The translations under genes and the position numbers were made by a program. DNA of 8,212 nt from Fidelibacterota bacterium (GTDB lineage: Bacteria; Fidelibacterota; Marinisomatia; Marinisomatales; UBA1611). The DNA is taken from NCBI GenBank assembly GCA_012964275.1, contig DTUG01000188.1, forward strand, positions 1-8,212. The letters run 5' to 3'. Below the pieces are notes generated by a model. It ran no database searches. It was given only the letters and a program-made list of their open reading frames with translations, and had not been told where the DNA came from. Positions 5,699-8,212 of the stretch are shown here, one piece after another. The stretch's first letter is position 1, and every line of letters begins with the position of its first letter.

Positions 5699-5758
5699 TT
5701 GAACCTGCAGCTAAGCCTCTTATTCCAACGGACCGTAGAATTTTAGTGTAAATTTTTA

Positions 5759-7966
5759 ATGATGATTGCAGGGTGCAAAAACCACCTTTGGGTAGCCAGA
5801 CTGTCCATTCACCTGTGCCTTCTACAATTCGCCATTTCCCAGGATCATTGGGAAACGGCTGTTTATGCCGGTGATATCTGGTCTTATGTTGTGCCGGAAT
5901 CTGAGCTTCCAGTTGACTGGAGTAGCATCGGTTTTGATGATTCTTCATGGTTGACGGGCGAGGGCGGGTTTGGTTATGGCGATGGCGATGATGGTACTGA
6001 GATCACTCCTGCCGTTTCTGTTTATCTCCGCAGGATCTTCACAGTGGCAGACGCGGCCAGTCTTGTCAGTGCGATCCTCCACGCAGATTATGATGACGGG
6101 TTCGTTGCCTATCTAAATGGGACTGAGATCGGTCGCTCATCTAATTTAGGTGACCCTGGTGCATTTATCCCTTTTGATGAGACTACCAGTAGCAACCATG
6201 AAGCACAACTTTACCAGGGTGGGTACCCGGATGCTCACAGCCTGGACTCGGAGCAGTTGGAATCTATATTAACAGAAGGGGATAATGTGCTGGCTGTCCA
6301 GGCCCATAATGTGGGAACCAATTCATCCGATATGTCCAGTAATTTCTTCCTGTCTTTTGGGATCGATGATGGATCCACCTATTATGGACCAACACCGGAG
6401 TGGTTCCAAGCGCCCTTCACCTTTACCGAATCAAGTCTTCCTATTGTGATCATTGACACATTCGGCGAAGAGATTCATAGTGACCCCAGGATCACCGCCC
6501 ATATGGGCATCATCGATAGCGGCTCTGGTATTAACCATATGAGCGATCCGTTCAACGGCTATGATGGCCAGATCAGTATTGAGGTCCGTGGGTCATCATC
6601 ACAGATGTTTCCCAAAAAACAATATGCCCTTGAAACACAGGACGGTGATGGACAAAACTTGAATGTACCTATCCTTGGCATGCCCGCGGAGAATGACTGG
6701 ATCCTTTATGCCCCATACAGCGATAAATCGCTCCTGCGAAATTATCTTGCTTATGAACTGGCCCGGGATATGGAGAAGTATGCCAGTCGGACCCGGTTTT
6801 GTGAATTGGTGATCAATGAGGATTATAAAGGGCTGTACATTTTTATGGAGAAGATCAAACGGGATAATAACCGGGTGGATATTGCCAAACTGGAGCCCGA
6901 TGAAACGTCCGGTGATGATCTGACTGGCGGTTATATACTGAAAGTGGATAAATGGGATGGTGAGAATAACGATGGATGGTGGTCAAATTCACCGCTGGCC
7001 GGTTATGATGGTATATGGTATCAGTACCACTATCCAGAACCGGATGATATTGTAGATGCACAGCGCGAATACATCATGGATTACATCTCTGATTTCGAAG
7101 CACTTATGGCCAGCAGCACATATGACGACCCCGGTGCCGGTTATTATGGGCAGGTGAACCTGGGATCCTTTATTGACGTATCTCTCATGAGCGAAATCTC
7201 CAAGAACGTGGATGCTTACCGTCTCAGCGCCTATATGTACAAGGACAGGGACAGCACGGACGGCCGTCTAACCATGGGACCTATTTGGGATTATAACTTG
7301 GCCTTTGGCAACGCCGACTACTATGATGGCTGGAATACGGAAGGATGGCAGATGGATATTGAATTAGAAAATGATGGTTTTAAGATCCCATTCTGGTGGT
7401 ACCGGATCTGGGATGATGAAACATTTATAATAGCATTTAATCAACGCTGGCAGCAGCTTCGGCAATCCATTTTTTCTGAAGACTACATCATGAGCCTGAT
7501 CGATTCGGCCATAACCCGTATTGATGAAGCACAGGTACGTAATTTCCAGCGTTGGCCAGTCCTGGATGAGTATGTCTGGCCCAACGCCTATGTGGGCGGA
7601 TCCTATGAGAATGAAATAGCCTATTTAAAAGAATGGATCAGCCAGCGGCTGGAGTGGATGGATGAGGAAACCCTGATGAAATCTAGGCCGCCGCAGCTGA
7701 TTTTTGATTATCGTTTAGACCATGCTTTTCCCAACCCTTTTAACCCGGTAACAACGATAGGTTTTTCCATTCCCCGATCCGACTTGGTCAGCATCAATAT
7801 TTATGATTTTCTGGGCAGGCAGGTTGAAGCCCTGTTCCATGATCAGATCAGCCCCGGACAGCACACCATTAGCTGGAACGGCAGTCATCAACCCAGTGGT
7901 ACCTATCTTATTCAGCTACAAAGCGGTGAATTCTCCCAGGTAAGGAAGATCATGCTGGTAAAATAG
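5759..7966 (+). CDS. Secreted CotH kinase family protein with C-terminal sorting domain
   Basis: The product is a 735-aa exported protein. A signal peptide spans about 1-28 (ending FAISQ). Residues 30-205 look like a beta-sandwich, carbohydrate-binding-type domain (FDDSSWLTGEGGFGYGDGD, then HADYDDGFVAYLNGTEIG). Residues 225-640 are the CotH domain, the atypical kinase fold of spore coat protein H. Its blocks are SIEVRGSSSQMFPKKQYALE (273-292), DWILYAPYSDKSLLRNYLA (313-331), YKGLYIFMEKIKRDNNRVDI (356-375), GGYILKVDK (390-398) and GPIWDYNLAFGNA (507-519). The last includes the conserved WDxxxxxG segment expected to bind metal and nucleotide. Residues 656-735 form a sorting domain of the type IX / FlgD-like class (AFPNPFNPVTTIGFSIP, then ISWNG, SGTYLIQL and a basic end). 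This predicts outer-membrane translocation and surface attachment or release. CotH kinases phosphorylate secreted proteins in known cases. The substrate here is unknown. There is no Shine-Dalgarno site, and either ATG 5759 or ATG 5762 could be used. Confidence 0.9.
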   Translation: MMIAGCKNHLWVARLSIHLCLLQFAISQDHWETAVYAGDIWSYVVPESELPVDWSSIGFDDSSWLTGEGGFGYGDGDDGTEITPAVSVYLRRIFTVADAASLVSAILHADYDDGFVAYLNGTEIGRSSNLGDPGAFIPFDETTSSNHEAQLYQGGYPDAHSLDSEQLESILTEGDNVLAVQAHNVGTNSSDMSSNFFLSFGIDDGSTYYGPTPEWFQAPFTFTESSLPIVIIDTFGEEIHSDPRITAHMGIIDSGSGINHMSDPFNGYDGQISIEVRGSSSQMFPKKQYALETQDGDGQNLNVPILGMPAENDWILYAPYSDKSLLRNYLAYELARDMEKYASRTRFCELVINEDYKGLYIFMEKIKRDNNRVDIAKLEPDETSGDDLTGGYILKVDKWDGENNDGWWSNSPLAGYDGIWYQYHYPEPDDIVDAQREYIMDYISDFEALMASSTYDDPGAGYYGQVNLGSFIDVSLMSEISKNVDAYRLSAYMYKDRDSTDGRLTMGPIWDYNLAFGNADYYDGWNTEGWQMDIELENDGFKIPFWWYRIWDDETFIIAFNQRWQQLRQSIFSEDYIMSLIDSAITRIDEAQVRNFQRWPVLDEYVWPNAYVGGSYENEIAYLKEWISQRLEWMDEETLMKSRPPQLIFDYRLDHAFPNPFNPVTTIGFSIPRSDLVSINIYDFLGRQVEALFHDQISPGQHTISWNGSHQPSGTYLIQLQSGEFSQVRKIMLVK

Positions 7967-8088
7967 ACCATTCTTGATAGGATAATACAATGTGTTTAGC
8001 AATCAACACTCCGCTGCATTTACAGTTATTTATAGCATTTGAGTGCGCAGGGTTTCTATCTTTGACAGGAAAATAATAGATTTCCTTT

Positions 8089-8212
8089 ATGAAAAAAGTT
8101 TTGTTTATAACCTTGGCATTAATCATTGGAATAACCTCTATGGCAATACTACAAGATAATCCCCAGCCCGCTGATTACGAGACTCTAGTTAATCTGTTCA
8201 GGGACTGGCGGG
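8089..8212 (+). CDS. N-terminus of an exported protein, possibly DUF885 family (partial)
   Basis: ATG 8089 opens a frame that runs off the window after 41 codons. Residues 1-19 form a classic signal peptide (MKKVLFITLALIIGITSMA). The first mature residues, DYETLVNLFRDWR, resemble the start of exported DUF885 proteins, where a Tyr-x-x-Leu-x-x-Leu-Phe-x-x-Trp-Arg segment is common. That match is from memory on very few residues. There is no Shine-Dalgarno sequence. The 122-bp gap after the CotH-family gene has no clear terminator, so read-through is possible. Confidence 0.6.
   Translation, partial: MKKVLFITLALIIGITSMAILQDNPQPADYETLVNLFRDWR

Noticed and set aside
5691..5948. Minus-strand ORFs at 5425-5682 and 5691-5948
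   Set aside because: They lie antisense to the frameshifted gene and the CotH signal and lectin-like region, without ribosome binding sites or recognisable motifs.
8062..8091. Sigma-70 promoter from TTGACA at 8062-8067
   Set aside because: At normal spacing the only -10 candidate (TTTATG) overlaps the start codon of the downstream gene, so a standard promoter is not supported.

Overview
The window most likely comes from an uncultured marine or subsurface member of the Fibrobacterota-Chlorobiota-Bacteroidota (FCB) superphylum. Candidatus Neomarinimicrobiota (SAR406) is my best guess. The evidence is a C-terminal sorting domain of the PNPFNP...W.G....SGTY type on the 735-aa protein, a dockerin-type repeat on a secreted hydrolase, a lipoprotein prolyl oligopeptidase, and several genes without a Shine-Dalgarno sequence. 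This is an inference from protein style, because the window holds no rRNA or universal marker.

Layout. Bases 1-33 may be the tail of an upstream gene, followed by a rho-independent terminator (71-97). A small AT-rich gene for a single-span membrane protein (144-464) ends at a very clean terminator (491-512). Next comes a GC-richer gene on the minus strand (558-1451), related to the phage 5-hydroxymethyl-dU DNA kinase helical domain / thymine-hypermodification family. From 1706 on, everything reads on the plus strand. The order is a dockerin-bearing serine hydrolase of the beta-lactamase/PBP fold (1706-2947), a lipoprotein S9A prolyl oligopeptidase (3102-5270), a small membrane protein gene with an apparent frameshift (5314-5677), a secreted CotH-kinase-family protein with a C-terminal sorting domain (5759-7966), and the start of another exported protein (8089 to the edge), possibly DUF885.

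The most interesting structure is around the minus-strand gene. It sits between two exact 13-bp copies of TTTTGTTTGTGGG (509-521 and 1664-1676). The left copy is the T-tract tail of the 491-512 terminator. The right copy leads into a block, upstream of the hydrolase gene, that nearly duplicates the block upstream of the first small gene. Removing the 1155 bp between the repeats would rebuild the arrangement seen at 71-144: terminator, TTTGTGGG block, gene start. The base-modification gene therefore looks like a one-gene insertion at a terminator. Its right end carries a nested inverted repeat (1586-1658).

The plus-strand genes probably act in the cell envelope or outside the cell: a secreted hydrolase, a lipoprotein peptidase, a secreted CotH-type kinase and an exported partial protein. 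They are collinear with gaps of 43-154 bp, but no shared pathway is evident. I see no tRNA, rRNA, CRISPR array, transposase or integrase.
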